From the NCBI GenBank assembly GCA_002238685.1, contig MPMV01000009.1, positions 58,225-122,224 on the forward strand: a stretch of 64,000 bases of DNA, written 5' to 3'. The translations under genes and the position numbers were made by a program. The notes beneath the pieces were generated by a model. It had not been told where the DNA came from and did no database searches. It worked only from the letters and a program-made list of their open reading frames with translations. This document shows, in pieces, positions 52,543 to 60,277 of the stretch (position 1 is its first letter; every line of letters begins with the position of its first letter). This DNA comes from a bacterium EF100-94H03 bin56. Its GTDB lineage: Bacteria > Pseudomonadota > Alphaproteobacteria > SP197.

Positions 52543-53709
52543 ATGAAACACGCCTGGCGATTTTCTTCACTCATGCTCATGTGGCTGGCGTTGGCAGCGA
52601 ACCCGGCCCTCGCCGATCAGGGCGTCAGCGACGACGAGGTCGTCATCGGCTCCGTCAGCGATCTGTCCGGACCGTTCTCCGCGTTCGGTGCGCCCGCGGT
52701 CGCGGCCGCGCAGAGGCATTTCGATGCGGTCAACGCCGCCGGCGGCATTCACGGCCGAACCATAAGGTTCGTCGTCGAAGACCACGCCTACCAGATGCCG
52801 AAGGCCATTCAGGCCTACAACAAGCTCGTCAATCGCGACGGGGTGTTCGCGATGGTGCTTTCGCTGGGCACACCGATGAACATCGCGGGCTTCAAGCTGA
52901 TGGAGCCCGGGAACATCCCCAATCTCCTACCACTCAGCGCCTCGAGACACATGCTGGACGAGCCGATCCGCCTGCGCTTCTCCGTTTCCAGCTCGTACTA
53001 TGAGCAGATGCGGCTCGCGACCGCCTACCTGGCCCGGACGCTTGGAATCACCAGGGTTTGCGGCATGTACATTCCCTCGGACTTCGGCAAGGAAATGCAG
53101 GAGGCCGCCATTGACGAGGCGGAGGTGAACCCGGCGCTCGCCTACGTCACCGAAACCTCGCACAAGATCGACGAGGCGGACTTCGTGGGCTCGCTGCAGA
53201 AACTCGCCGCCGAGGGGTGCGAACTGATCGGCGTGGCGCTCAGCGTCCGCCAGGTCATCACGGTGATGGCGACCGCGAAGAAGCTCGGCCTCTCGCACCT
53301 GAAGATGATCGGCACATCCGGCTCGTTCCACACCGTGATCGCCAAAGTGCCGGGGGGCGTGACCGAGGGCCTGTACGCCACCGGCGCCTGGACCGATCTC
53401 GCGGCGCGGGCCGATCAGGAGGCGGCGGCGGCCTTCATCGCGGCACACATGGAGGCGACCGGGGAATTCCCCGGCACCGGCGCGCTGTTGGGCCATATTG
53501 GCGCAACCAGCCTCACACGGGCGCTGGAGAAGGCGGGCCGGGACCTCGACGTGGAGAGCTTCCTCGCGGCGGTCGAGAGCCTCGACTACTACGATCCGCT
53601 CATGGACAACCACGTCACCTACACGGCCGACGATCATCAGGGTGCGGACGTCACCATCCTCTCGGTTATCGAGGACGGAAACTGGAAGGAAGTGGCGCGG
53701 CTGCAGTAG
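52543..53709 (+). CDS. LivK-type ABC transporter substrate-binding protein
   Basis: 388 residues from ATG 52543 with AGAGAGG upstream. Sec signal peptide MKHAWRFSSLMLMWLALAANPALAD, then VSDDEVVIGSVSDLSGPFSAFG, the standard Peripla_BP_6 opening, with DHAYQMPKAIQAYNKLV near residue 85. It binds the ligand in the periplasm for LivHMGF. Relatives next to acyl-CoA ligases often bind aromatic or aliphatic acids. It ends the operon; a terminator-like hairpin lies about 190 bp further on. Confidence 0.92.
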   Translation: MKHAWRFSSLMLMWLALAANPALADQGVSDDEVVIGSVSDLSGPFSAFGAPAVAAAQRHFDAVNAAGGIHGRTIRFVVEDHAYQMPKAIQAYNKLVNRDGVFAMVLSLGTPMNIAGFKLMEPGNIPNLLPLSASRHMLDEPIRLRFSVSSSYYEQMRLATAYLARTLGITRVCGMYIPSDFGKEMQEAAIDEAEVNPALAYVTETSHKIDEADFVGSLQKLAAEGCELIGVALSVRQVITVMATAKKLGLSHLKMIGTSGSFHTVIAKVPGGVTEGLYATGAWTDLAARADQEAAAAFIAAHMEATGEFPGTGALLGHIGATSLTRALEKAGRDLDVESFLAAVESLDYYDPLMDNHVTYTADDHQGADVTILSVIEDGNWKEVARLQ

Positions 53710-53897
53710 CCGGCCTGGCCTGGCCGGACAGACGATCGCAGCGATGGTCGCTCAGTCCGTCAGGCGCATCATGGCCCGCCTGTCGGGTGCATCGAGCGCG
53801 AGAGGCCAAACCGCCGCTACGGATGGAAATTGAAGAAGCCAGGGAGCCGGTGGCTCAGGCGGGCCGCCGCCTGACACCTGAACCGGCCGCAAGACAA

Positions 53898-53940
53898 GCC
53901 CCCGGACTTCCGGCAACAGCACAACTCCCGGGGGCGTTCT
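53898..53940. terminator. GC-rich hairpin followed by TTCTTGT
   Basis: GCCCCCGG (53898-53905) pairs with CCGGGGGC (53928-53935) and the flanks ACAAG/TTCTTGT extend the dyad. Likely end of the Liv operon transcript, though distant from the livK stop. Confidence 0.5.
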
Positions 53941-54083
53941 TGTCCGAATGCCATTGGCACTCCCGGTGACACGCCTTAACCCCAGGTTCCGGCGGTGTCA
54001 GAATAGAGTGGAAGTGGACAAATTCATCAAGGTTAGCTATTACACTATATCTATACCGCAATCTGATATATTATACTATCTCA
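53941..54083 (+). promoter_or_regulatory. AT-rich promoter region of the HipBA-type module
   Basis: The 60 bp before 54084 is the most AT-rich stretch in the neighbourhood (repeated TATAT, CTATA, TATTATACTAT), unlike the surrounding GC-rich DNA. It fits an autoregulated toxin-antitoxin promoter, with several overlapping -10-like elements. No precise operator could be fixed. The sequence from 53710 to 53897 shows nothing supported. Confidence 0.45.
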
Positions 54084-54743
54084 ATGAAGTATTCCACGCA
54101 GAGCATTATCGACACACTCAAGGGCGCAAGAGTCGCCAAGGGCCTCAGTCAGCGGGCCCTCGGCAGGCGCACGGGCGTACCGCAAAGTCATGTCTCCAAG
54201 ATCGAGAACGGCGGTGCTGACATCCGCCTGTCCAGTCTGATCGAACTGGCGCGCGCGCTCGACCTCGACTTGAGGCTGATCCCGCGCAAGGCCGGGCCTG
54301 CGGTCGATGGTGTCGTGCGCAGCACGGCCCCGAGCATCGCGGCGACACCGCCAGTCAAGGGCCTCTACCGTACTCTGGATAGCGTCAGGAGCCTCCGCAT
54401 CGCGTATCCCGATCTGGACGAGCTGAAGGAGATCCAGGCGAGCCTCCGGACCCTGACAACTCTGGGCAACATCGACAAGGAACCGGAAGCGCTGCGGGAT
54501 ACGGGCAAGCTCATCCGCAAACTGCAACAGACCTGCAAGCAACTGGCTGGAACAAAGCGCGGACACGCCGAACAGACAATGGCAATCCGCGACGCATCAG
54601 AGGTCTCGCGAGAACAGCGTCAGGCGCTACGGAAAGCAGCAGACGCAATGCAGGATTTGCGCAACCAGCTTCTGGATGCCGACTCCCGGTCACCACTGCT
54701 GCCAAGACCGGCTTATCACCTGGATGATGACACAGATGGCTGA
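54084..54743 (+). CDS. HipB-like helix-turn-helix antitoxin with long C-terminal helical extension
   Basis: 219 residues. An Xre-type HTH occupies about residues 8-65 (KGLSQRALGRRTGVPQSHVSKIENG and LSSLIELARALDLDL). Classical HipB antitoxins are near 90 residues; here a further 150 mostly helical, charged residues follow (EIQASLRTLTTLG..., LIRKLQQTCKQL, EVSREQRQALRKAADAMQDL), ending PAYHLDDDTDG. It should repress its own promoter and neutralise the HipA-like kinase encoded downstream with an 8-bp overlap. The extension's role is unknown. Confidence 0.82.
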   Translation: MKYSTQSIIDTLKGARVAKGLSQRALGRRTGVPQSHVSKIENGGADIRLSSLIELARALDLDLRLIPRKAGPAVDGVVRSTAPSIAATPPVKGLYRTLDSVRSLRIAYPDLDELKEIQASLRTLTTLGNIDKEPEALRDTGKLIRKLQQTCKQLAGTKRGHAEQTMAIRDASEVSREQRQALRKAADAMQDLRNQLLDADSRSPLLPRPAYHLDDDTDG

Positions 54744-55953
54744 TGTATCTGTCCTCAATGTAAATCTCCATGGCGAAACGATCGGCACGTTGACGCATGT
54801 TGGCGGCGACCGCACGCTCTTCAGCTTCACAGACAAGTACATCGTCGACGAGAACCGACCGACTCTTGGGCTGTCGTTCCGGGACGAGTACAGACAGCTG
54901 ATTACCGGGTTTGCGGTCACGCAGAAGCGCCTGTTGCCCTTCTTTTCGAACCTGCTGCCCGAAGGCTACCTGCGCGAGTACCTCGCCCGCCTTGCCGGAG
55001 TCAATCAGGAGCGCGAATTCCATTTGCTCTGGGCGCTGGGCCAGGACCTCTCGGGCGCGATCACAGTCGAGCCCGCGAACGGCGAAGAATGGCCGCCCGT
55101 CATCGAGAACGAAAGCGTCTCCGACGCCAGGAATCACGAGAGGGCGCTGCGCTTTTCGCTCGCTGGCATCCAGCTGAAATTCTCGGCAGTCTACGACGAC
55201 AAGGCCGGCAAGGGTCTGACGATACCGGCATCCGGCGTCGGCGGTTCATGGATCGTCAAACTGCCCTCCCTGCAATTTGAAGGCATGCCCGAAAACGAGT
55301 ACGCGCTCATGACACTGGCGCGGCTGGTCGGCATCGATGTCCCGGAGATCAAGCTCATCGATGTCGATGCGATTGCAAACCTGCCGGAGGGGATCGGGGA
55401 CCTCCGGGGACCAGCGCTGGCGATCAGGCGCTTTGACCGCACAGCGGCCCGCCCGGTGCACACAGAGGATTTCGCGCAGGTCTTCGGCATCTACCCCGAG
55501 AAAAAGTACCGGGCGGCGAGCTACCGCACTATCGCGACCGTGCTTGGAACAGAGGCTGACGAGGCCGACGTCGAAGAGTTCATCAGACGTTTGACCTTCT
55601 GCACCTTGACCGGCAATGCCGATATGCATCTGAAGAACTGGTCCTTGATCTATCCGGACAAACGGACGCCTGCTCTGTCACCAGCCTATGATCTGGTCTC
55701 GACCATTCCCTACATCGAGGATGAGACAGCTGCGCTCAGATTCGCAAGGACCAGGCGCTTTGACGGCTACACGCTTGATGAACTGTCCTACCTTGCAGGC
55801 AGGGCTGGTCTCGCTGAAACACCGGTGCTCGACACCGCCAAGCTGACGGCGGAGCGTTTCCGCGAAGTCTGGCAGCGAGAGAAGAACAACTTGCCGCAGC
55901 GAAGGCAGGTATCAGAGAACATCAACTCCCATCTCAAGACGTTGCGGATCTAG
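54736..55953 (+). CDS. HipA-like serine/threonine kinase toxin
   Basis: 405 residues from ATG 54736 (ATG 54724 also possible). N-terminal couple_hipA domain (LLPFFSNLLPEGYLREYLA near residue 73), the SLAGIQLKFS loop near 140 equivalent to the E. coli phosphate-binding SxAGxQxK region, catalytic loop GNADMHLKN near 292 and metal-binding SPAYDL near 315. All kinase residues seem intact, so it is likely active. HipA kinases phosphorylate aminoacyl-tRNA synthetases and cause growth arrest. Overlap with the antitoxin gene is typical of type II modules. Confidence 0.92.
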   Translation: MADVSVLNVNLHGETIGTLTHVGGDRTLFSFTDKYIVDENRPTLGLSFRDEYRQLITGFAVTQKRLLPFFSNLLPEGYLREYLARLAGVNQEREFHLLWALGQDLSGAITVEPANGEEWPPVIENESVSDARNHERALRFSLAGIQLKFSAVYDDKAGKGLTIPASGVGGSWIVKLPSLQFEGMPENEYALMTLARLVGIDVPEIKLIDVDAIANLPEGIGDLRGPALAIRRFDRTAARPVHTEDFAQVFGIYPEKKYRAASYRTIATVLGTEADEADVEEFIRRLTFCTLTGNADMHLKNWSLIYPDKRTPALSPAYDLVSTIPYIEDETAALRFARTRRFDGYTLDELSYLAGRAGLAETPVLDTAKLTAERFREVWQREKNNLPQRRQVSENINSHLKTLRI

Positions 55954-56023
55954 ACAATACTGCATCGGATGCAACCGGGCCGCGGGAAAACCCTTGCGAT
56001 GAAGTCGGCACTGGTGCGTCCCC

Positions 56024-56113
56024 TTACGGATCACGCCTCTCCGGGACGAGGCCTTCGGTGTCATCGGAGGCGGAGATGAAACGGTACCGAACGAGATCGA
56101 TGTTGCCTTCCCG
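56024..56113 (-). pseudogene. Duplicated 3' end of an ATL (alkyltransferase-like) gene
   Basis: On the minus strand this stretch reads REGNIDLVRYRFISASDDTEG then LVPERRDP and a stop, nearly the same as the C-terminus of the ATL protein encoded at 56849-57217 (GTVDLARYRFI...DETEGLVPERRG). It starts right after the nitroreductase stop and lacks everything upstream. It is a relic of a second ATL gene or of a duplication flanking the nitroreductase gene. Confidence 0.8.
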
Positions 56114-56116
56114 TCT

Positions 56117-56788
56117 TCAGATGTAGCTGACCACTTCGTCGAGGGGCTTTCGCCTGATGTCTGGAACCGTCGCGTTCTCGGCCGGATAGCCCGTCACCAG
56201 CAGCAAGAAGGGCCTCTCGGCCGACTTCGGGCGTCCCAGGATCTCGTTCAGGAACGCCATGGGGCTCGGAGTGTGGGTCAGGGTCGCAAGCCCGGCGACG
56301 TGCAGCGCCGCGATCAGCATCCCGGTCGCGAGTCCGACCGATTCCATCGGATAGTAGTGCTTGACCTTGCGGCCATCGGCCAGGCGGCCGTGTTTTTGGG
56401 AGAAGACGGCGATCAGCCAGGGCGCTTTTTCGAGGAACGGCTTCGTCTCGTCGGTGCCCAGCGGCGCCAGCGCGTCCAGCCATTCCTGCGGCGCCCGGTG
56501 GTGGTAGAAGCGGCGTTCTTCCTCTTCGGCGGCTTCCCGTATTCGCCGTTTCGTTTCCGCATCACCGACGACGACGAAGTGCCACGGTTGAAGATTGGCG
56601 CCGCTCGGCGCCGTCGTCGCGGCGCCCAGGCACTCGTCGATGATCGCCCGCGCGACCGGCCGGCTCGAGAAATGCCGCACCGTGCGCCGCCGTTTCAGTT
56701 CCGCGCGGAAGTCGCTCGCGCGCCGCCTCATCTCATCTTCGGAGCGCTTCCGGTAGCCGGGCAACGCTATGAAGGGATATTCGTCCAT
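56117..56788 (-). CDS. Nitroreductase family protein
   Basis: 223 residues from ATG 56788 with GAGGA upstream. FMN-binding family features: [12 protein letters not shown] near residue 34, [16 protein letters not shown] near 60, [29 protein letters not shown] near 150 and [15 protein letters not shown] near 190. The layout (about 220 residues, YxxxE-like GYPAE end) resembles the iodotyrosine-deiodinase/BluB-type branch. It reduces nitro, quinone or halogenated compounds with NAD(P)H. It is flanked on both sides by ATL 3' ends, suggesting it came in by, or was copied with, that segment. Confidence 0.9.
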   Translation of the reverse strand: MDEYPFIALPGYRKRSEDEMRRRASDFRAELKRRRTVRHFSSRPVARAIIDECLGAATTAPSGANLQPWHFVVVGDAETKRRIREAAEEEERRFYHHRAPQEWLDALAPLGTDETKPFLEKAPWLIAVFSQKHGRLADGRKVKHYYPMESVGLATGMLIAALHVAGLATLTHTPSPMAFLNEILGRPKSAERPFLLLVTGYPAENATVPDIRRKPLDEVVSYI

Positions 56789-56848
56789 GTTGATGTCCTC
56801 TCCCCTGCAGCATCCGTCTCGAGCCGAAACCGGCACCAGCGCGTCAAC

Positions 56849-57217
56849 TCACGGGTCACCGTTGGGTCCACGCCTCTCCGGGACGAGGCCTTCGGTCTCA
56901 TCCGCGTCGATGATGAAACGGTACCGGGCGAGATCGACGGTGCCGCGCGCATCCATCGCGACTCCTTCACGTCTCAGGTGGTGCTCCTGTTCGTCGGCGC
57001 CGATGGAGCGGCCGTTGCTGCGGCTTGCCTGGCCTCGTGCATTGATGACCCGCCACCAGGGAAGCGCTGGATCGCCGCAGCAGGCGAGTGCATAGCCGAC
57101 ACGACGGGCGCGGCCCGCAAATCCGGCTGCCCGCGCGACGTCTCCATAGGTCATGACCCTGCCCTCGGGAATCCGGCGGATGACGGCGTAGTAGGCATCA
57201 TACTCCGTGGACACCAT
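56849..57217 (-). CDS. Alkyltransferase-like protein (MGMT-fold, ATL)
   Basis: 122 residues from ATG 57217. RIPEGRVMTYGDVARAAGF near residue 15 is the conserved HTH-like start of MGMT C-terminal domains. At the active site, where MGMT has PCHR with the methyl-accepting Cys, this protein has PWWRVI near residue 55, so it cannot repair by methyl transfer. ATL proteins instead bind O6-alkylguanine and hand it to nucleotide excision repair. Its stop is 60 bp before the nitroreductase ATG. Confidence 0.9.
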   Translation of the reverse strand: MVSTEYDAYYAVIRRIPEGRVMTYGDVARAAGFAGRARRVGYALACCGDPALPWWRVINARGQASRSNGRSIGADEQEHHLRREGVAMDARGTVDLARYRFIIDADETEGLVPERRGPNGDP

Positions 57218-57219
57218 GG

Positions 57220-57951
57220 TCAACCGATCGCGGCGAGAAAGGGAAATGTCTCCAGCAGCCACCAGGCCATGGCCGATACCCAGCCTGCCAGCATGGCAAT
57301 GCCCATGGCGACGAGAGCGGCGCCGGCAACGATCTGCAGCCGGTGGCCGAACCGGCCCAGGCCTCCCAGGTGACGCACGAAGACGCCGGTAAAGAGCGCG
57401 GCGGCGAGAAATGGCAACCCCAGGCCAAGGGCGTAGACAGCCAGCAAGGCGATGCCACCGGCGATCGTCACCTTGGTTGCAGCGATGGCAAGGATGCTCC
57501 CCAGGACCGGTCCGATACACGGAGTCCAGCCAAAACCGAAGGCAAGCCCGAGAACATAGGCCGCCCCTGCCCTGCCCCTGCCCAGGGCCGGATGAAACCT
57601 GAAGTCGCGCTGCAGGAACGGCAGACGCAGCACACCCATCATCACCAGGCCAAAGAGGATGACGACGATGGCCGCGATGTCGACAAGAAGGACACTGTGG
57701 CGCAGGACAAAGGCGCCAGCAGCGGTCGCGCTGGCGCCAAACAATACGAAAACTGTCGAGAAACCGAGCACGAACATGAGGCTGGCACGCAGAATCGCCG
57801 GCCTTCGGCCATCCTGGTGCGCGAGGTCATCGACGGTGACACCGGCGACGTAGGAGACATAGGCCGGCACCAGGGGAAGAACACAGGGCGAAAGAAACGA
57901 CACGATGCCGGCAGCGAGTGCGACTGCCAGTTCGACCCCGTGGATCTCCAT
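57220..57951 (-). CDS. ccdA: Cytochrome c biogenesis protein CcdA
   Basis: 243 residues from ATG 57951 (overlaps the TlpA-like stop; longer frames run through that gene). Six membrane helices. The two redox cysteines lie in SFLSPCVLPLVPAYVSYV near residue 23 and GFGWTPCIGPVLGSIL near residue 140. CcdA carries electrons from cytoplasmic thioredoxin across the inner membrane to periplasmic thioredoxin-like proteins, two of which are encoded directly upstream. It sits 2 bp after the ATL gene's start in the same direction. Confidence 0.94.
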   Translation of the reverse strand: MEIHGVELAVALAAGIVSFLSPCVLPLVPAYVSYVAGVTVDDLAHQDGRRPAILRASLMFVLGFSTVFVLFGASATAAGAFVLRHSVLLVDIAAIVVILFGLVMMGVLRLPFLQRDFRFHPALGRGRAGAAYVLGLAFGFGWTPCIGPVLGSILAIAATKVTIAGGIALLAVYALGLGLPFLAAALFTGVFVRHLGGLGRFGHRLQIVAGAALVAMGIAMLAGWVSAMAWWLLETFPFLAAIG

Positions 57952-58505
57952 CAGGGTGCGTCGGCCGCCGCGGCTTCCACGAGGGGCAGGATCACGGCCA
58001 GCGCCTCGTCCCCGTCCCATTGCGCCTCGCCGACCAGCTGCGCCACGACCTCCCCCCGGTGATCGACAAGGAAGGTCGTCGGCAGGCCAAAGAGCCGCAT
58101 GGAACGCGCAAGCTTCATTTCCGGATCGCGCTGGATCGTCAGGTGAAGAAGCCCGTGTTCATCATGGAATGCCTTGATCTTCTCCTCGCTCGCCCTGTCC
58201 ATCGCCATGGTGATGACGGCGAGATGGCTGCCGGCATGACGTGCGGCAAGACGGTCGAGTGAGGGCATTTCCTCGATGCAGGGTGGACACCATGTCGCCC
58301 AGAAGTTGAGCACGATGACCCTGCCCCTGTATTCGGCAAGGGTACCGGTGCCGCCGCCCTCGACCAGGTAGGGAGTCTCCGGAACCGGAAATGGCGGATC
58401 GAGCCAGGCCAGGTTGTCGAGGGCCGCAGCCGGCTTCACCCCGACGACAAGGCAGAGCAGGACTGCCTGGATCCACAAGACGACTGTCCGCAACGGTGTG
58501 GTCAC
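57951..58505 (-). CDS. TlpA/ResA family thioredoxin-like protein
   Basis: 184 residues from GTG 58505, whose codon overlaps the upstream stop (GTGA). N-terminal signal or anchor (LWIQAVLLCLVVGVKPAAA), then the thioredoxin fold with VLNFWATWCPPCIEEMPSL near residue 68 and cis-Pro region LPTTFLVD near 140. It reduces periplasmic disulfides, typically of apocytochrome c or copper-site proteins, with electrons from CcdA. Longer in-frame starts to 58706 lie in the upstream gene. Confidence 0.92.
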   Translation of the reverse strand: MTTPLRTVVLWIQAVLLCLVVGVKPAAALDNLAWLDPPFPVPETPYLVEGGGTGTLAEYRGRVIVLNFWATWCPPCIEEMPSLDRLAARHAGSHLAVITMAMDRASEEKIKAFHDEHGLLHLTIQRDPEMKLARSMRLFGLPTTFLVDHRGEVVAQLVGEAQWDGDEALAVILPLVEAAAADAP

Positions 58506-59041
58506 GATCCGGCTCCTGTGATCATCGGCAGCATGTGGTGGCGCCAGACATCCCGTGTGAGTGGTCCGACGTGCTTGTAGACAATGATGCCGCCGGCATC
58601 CACGACGAAGGTTTCGGGAACCCCCCGCACACCCCACTCCACGCCTCCCCTGCCATTCACGTCGGCAGCAGTGGCGGCATAGGGATTGCCATGACGATCC
58701 AGCCACGCGGACGCCGCCGCGGGATCGTCCTTGTAGGCAAGGCCGAAGATTCGCGCCGCACCTCCGGCAGCAATCTCCATCAGCAGGGGATGTTCGTCAA
58801 GACAGCTCGCGCACCAGGAAGCAAAGACATTGACGAGTGTGGCCTCACCCTGAAAGTCCACCGACGTGAAGGACGGTCCGTGGTTCTCCACGGCCGGCAG
58901 GGCAATCGCAGGCACCGGATCGCCGATGAGGGCCGATGGCACGCGAGACGGATCGCGCCCGAGACCGATCGCCAGTGACACGGCAAGGGCGGCGAAGGCC
59001 AGCAACGGAAGCGCATGGCGTAGCCGATCACGCACCTTCAT
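58502..59041 (-). CDS. CcmG/DsbE-type thiol:disulfide interchange protein
   Basis: 179 residues. One N-terminal helix (LPLLAFAALAVSLAIGLG) anchors it in the inner membrane. The redox motif is WCASC in LVNVFASWCASCLDEHPLL near residue 73; the CcmG-type acidic/GVxGVPETFVVD segment follows near 140. It keeps apocytochrome c haem-binding cysteines reduced. With the TlpA-like gene and ccdA it forms a compact redox operon, though no other ccm genes are in this window. Confidence 0.93.
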   Translation of the reverse strand: MKVRDRLRHALPLLAFAALAVSLAIGLGRDPSRVPSALIGDPVPAIALPAVENHGPSFTSVDFQGEATLVNVFASWCASCLDEHPLLMEIAAGGAARIFGLAYKDDPAAASAWLDRHGNPYAATAADVNGRGGVEWGVRGVPETFVVDAGGIIVYKHVGPLTRDVWRHHMLPMITGAGS

Positions 59042-59055
59042 GTCCTCCGCCGACT

Positions 59056-60237
59056 CTAGCGGCCGGGCAATGTGGCGGCGAAACCGGCAATGCGCGCCCC
59101 GGCGCTGCGCAGGTCTTCATCGGACGCCGTCAACGACAGTCTGACAAAACCGGCACCGGCACTGCCGAAGCTCTCGCACGCCAGAACGGCGACACCGGCT
59201 TCCTCGAGAAGCCTCCAGGAAAAGTCCATCGACGAGAGGCCCGTGGCGCGCACATCGATCATCATGAAACAGGCGCCCTGGGGCCTGACGACGGCAAGAT
59301 TGCCGCAGGAGGCAAGGCAATCGCACATCAGGTCGAGACGCGTCTGGTAGCGGCGCGTCATCTCCGCGACCTCGGGGTAATCCCCACGAACCGCTTCGAT
59401 GGCCGCCGCCTGGATGAATGACGGCAAACCGTAGTGGATTGCCAGTGCCAGATTGTACATGTGCCGGGCAAATGCCACAGGAGCCACCGTCCAGCCGACA
59501 CGCCATCCGGTCATCGCGTGGGACTTGGAGAGGCTGTCAATGACGACGCAACGCGACGCCATGCCAGGAAGGCTCAAGGGGGAGACATGCCGGCGGTCAT
59601 CGAAGAGTGTTCGGCTGTAGACCTCGTCGCTGACAAGCCACAGGTCATGAGCCCGACAGAGATGCGCCAGCCCTTCAAGCTCGTCCTGGCCAAGGGCAGC
59701 TCCCGTCGGGTTGTGCGGCGTGTTGATCATGACCACGCGTGTTCTCGGGGTGACGGCCGCCGCAACATCATCGGCATCGAGATGAAACGCCCGTTCGGGT
59801 CGCAGGGGAACGCTGACCAGTGTGGCGCCACTGCCCTGGACGACGGAGTCGTAGGTCACATAGCAAGGCTGCGGCACCACCACTTCGTCACCTGGCTGGG
59901 CGAGACACATGATGGCTCCGAAGAGCGCGCCCTGGGCACCGGGCGTCACGGTGACATTCTCCCAGGTGACATTCGCTCCCGTTTCGCGGGCATGTCTGTC
60001 GGCAATGGCGTGCCTCAGCTCCCTGGCGCCGTCCACCTCCCCATAGTGGGTGTCCCCCTGTGAGACGCTCTCCACAAGGGCATCGACAATCCCGGGTGGA
60101 GTGGGGAAGTCCGGGTCACCGATACTGAGGAGAATGACATCGCGTCCGCGGCGACGCTCCTCCTGGGCACGGGCATGAATGTCCCAGGCCCGCGATCCCT
60201 CGTTCTCGAGGCGCGCAATCGTGGCGCTGTAACGCAT
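59056..60237 (-). CDS. Class I PLP aminotransferase, arginine:pyruvate transaminase (AruH)-like
   Basis: 393 residues starting MRYSATIARL and AWDIHARA, close in pattern to AruH of Pseudomonas. LSIGDPDFPTPP near residue 36, TPHNPTGA near 168, and the PLP lysine in DSLSKSHAMTGWRVGW near residue 235. The SKSHAMTGWRVG string is nearly identical to AruH. It would convert arginine and pyruvate to 2-ketoarginine and alanine. An AruI-like decarboxylase for the next step is encoded at 11197-12813. It lies 40 bp after the potA-like gene, suggesting that the adjacent ABC system imports its substrate. Confidence 0.87.
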   Translation of the reverse strand: MRYSATIARLENEGSRAWDIHARAQEERRRGRDVILLSIGDPDFPTPPGIVDALVESVSQGDTHYGEVDGARELRHAIADRHARETGANVTWENVTVTPGAQGALFGAIMCLAQPGDEVVVPQPCYVTYDSVVQGSGATLVSVPLRPERAFHLDADDVAAAVTPRTRVVMINTPHNPTGAALGQDELEGLAHLCRAHDLWLVSDEVYSRTLFDDRRHVSPLSLPGMASRCVVIDSLSKSHAMTGWRVGWTVAPVAFARHMYNLALAIHYGLPSFIQAAAIEAVRGDYPEVAEMTRRYQTRLDLMCDCLASCGNLAVVRPQGACFMMIDVRATGLSSMDFSWRLLEEAGVAVLACESFGSAGAGFVRLSLTASDEDLRSAGARIAGFAATLPGR

Positions 60238-60277
60238 CGATCCCCGCAGCTCGCCCGCAGGCGGGGGTTGCGGTGGT

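Noticed and set aside
50585..52570. 661-codon minus-strand open frame opposite the acyl-CoA ligase gene
   Set aside because: It is the mirror of a gene with clear AMP-binding motifs; the translation is Arg/His/Gly-rich with no recognisable domain, typical of antisense frames in GC-rich DNA.
56849..57217. Active O6-methylguanine methyltransferase
   Set aside because: The active-site Cys of the PCHR motif is replaced by Trp (PWWRVI), so it is an ATL protein and not a methyltransferase.
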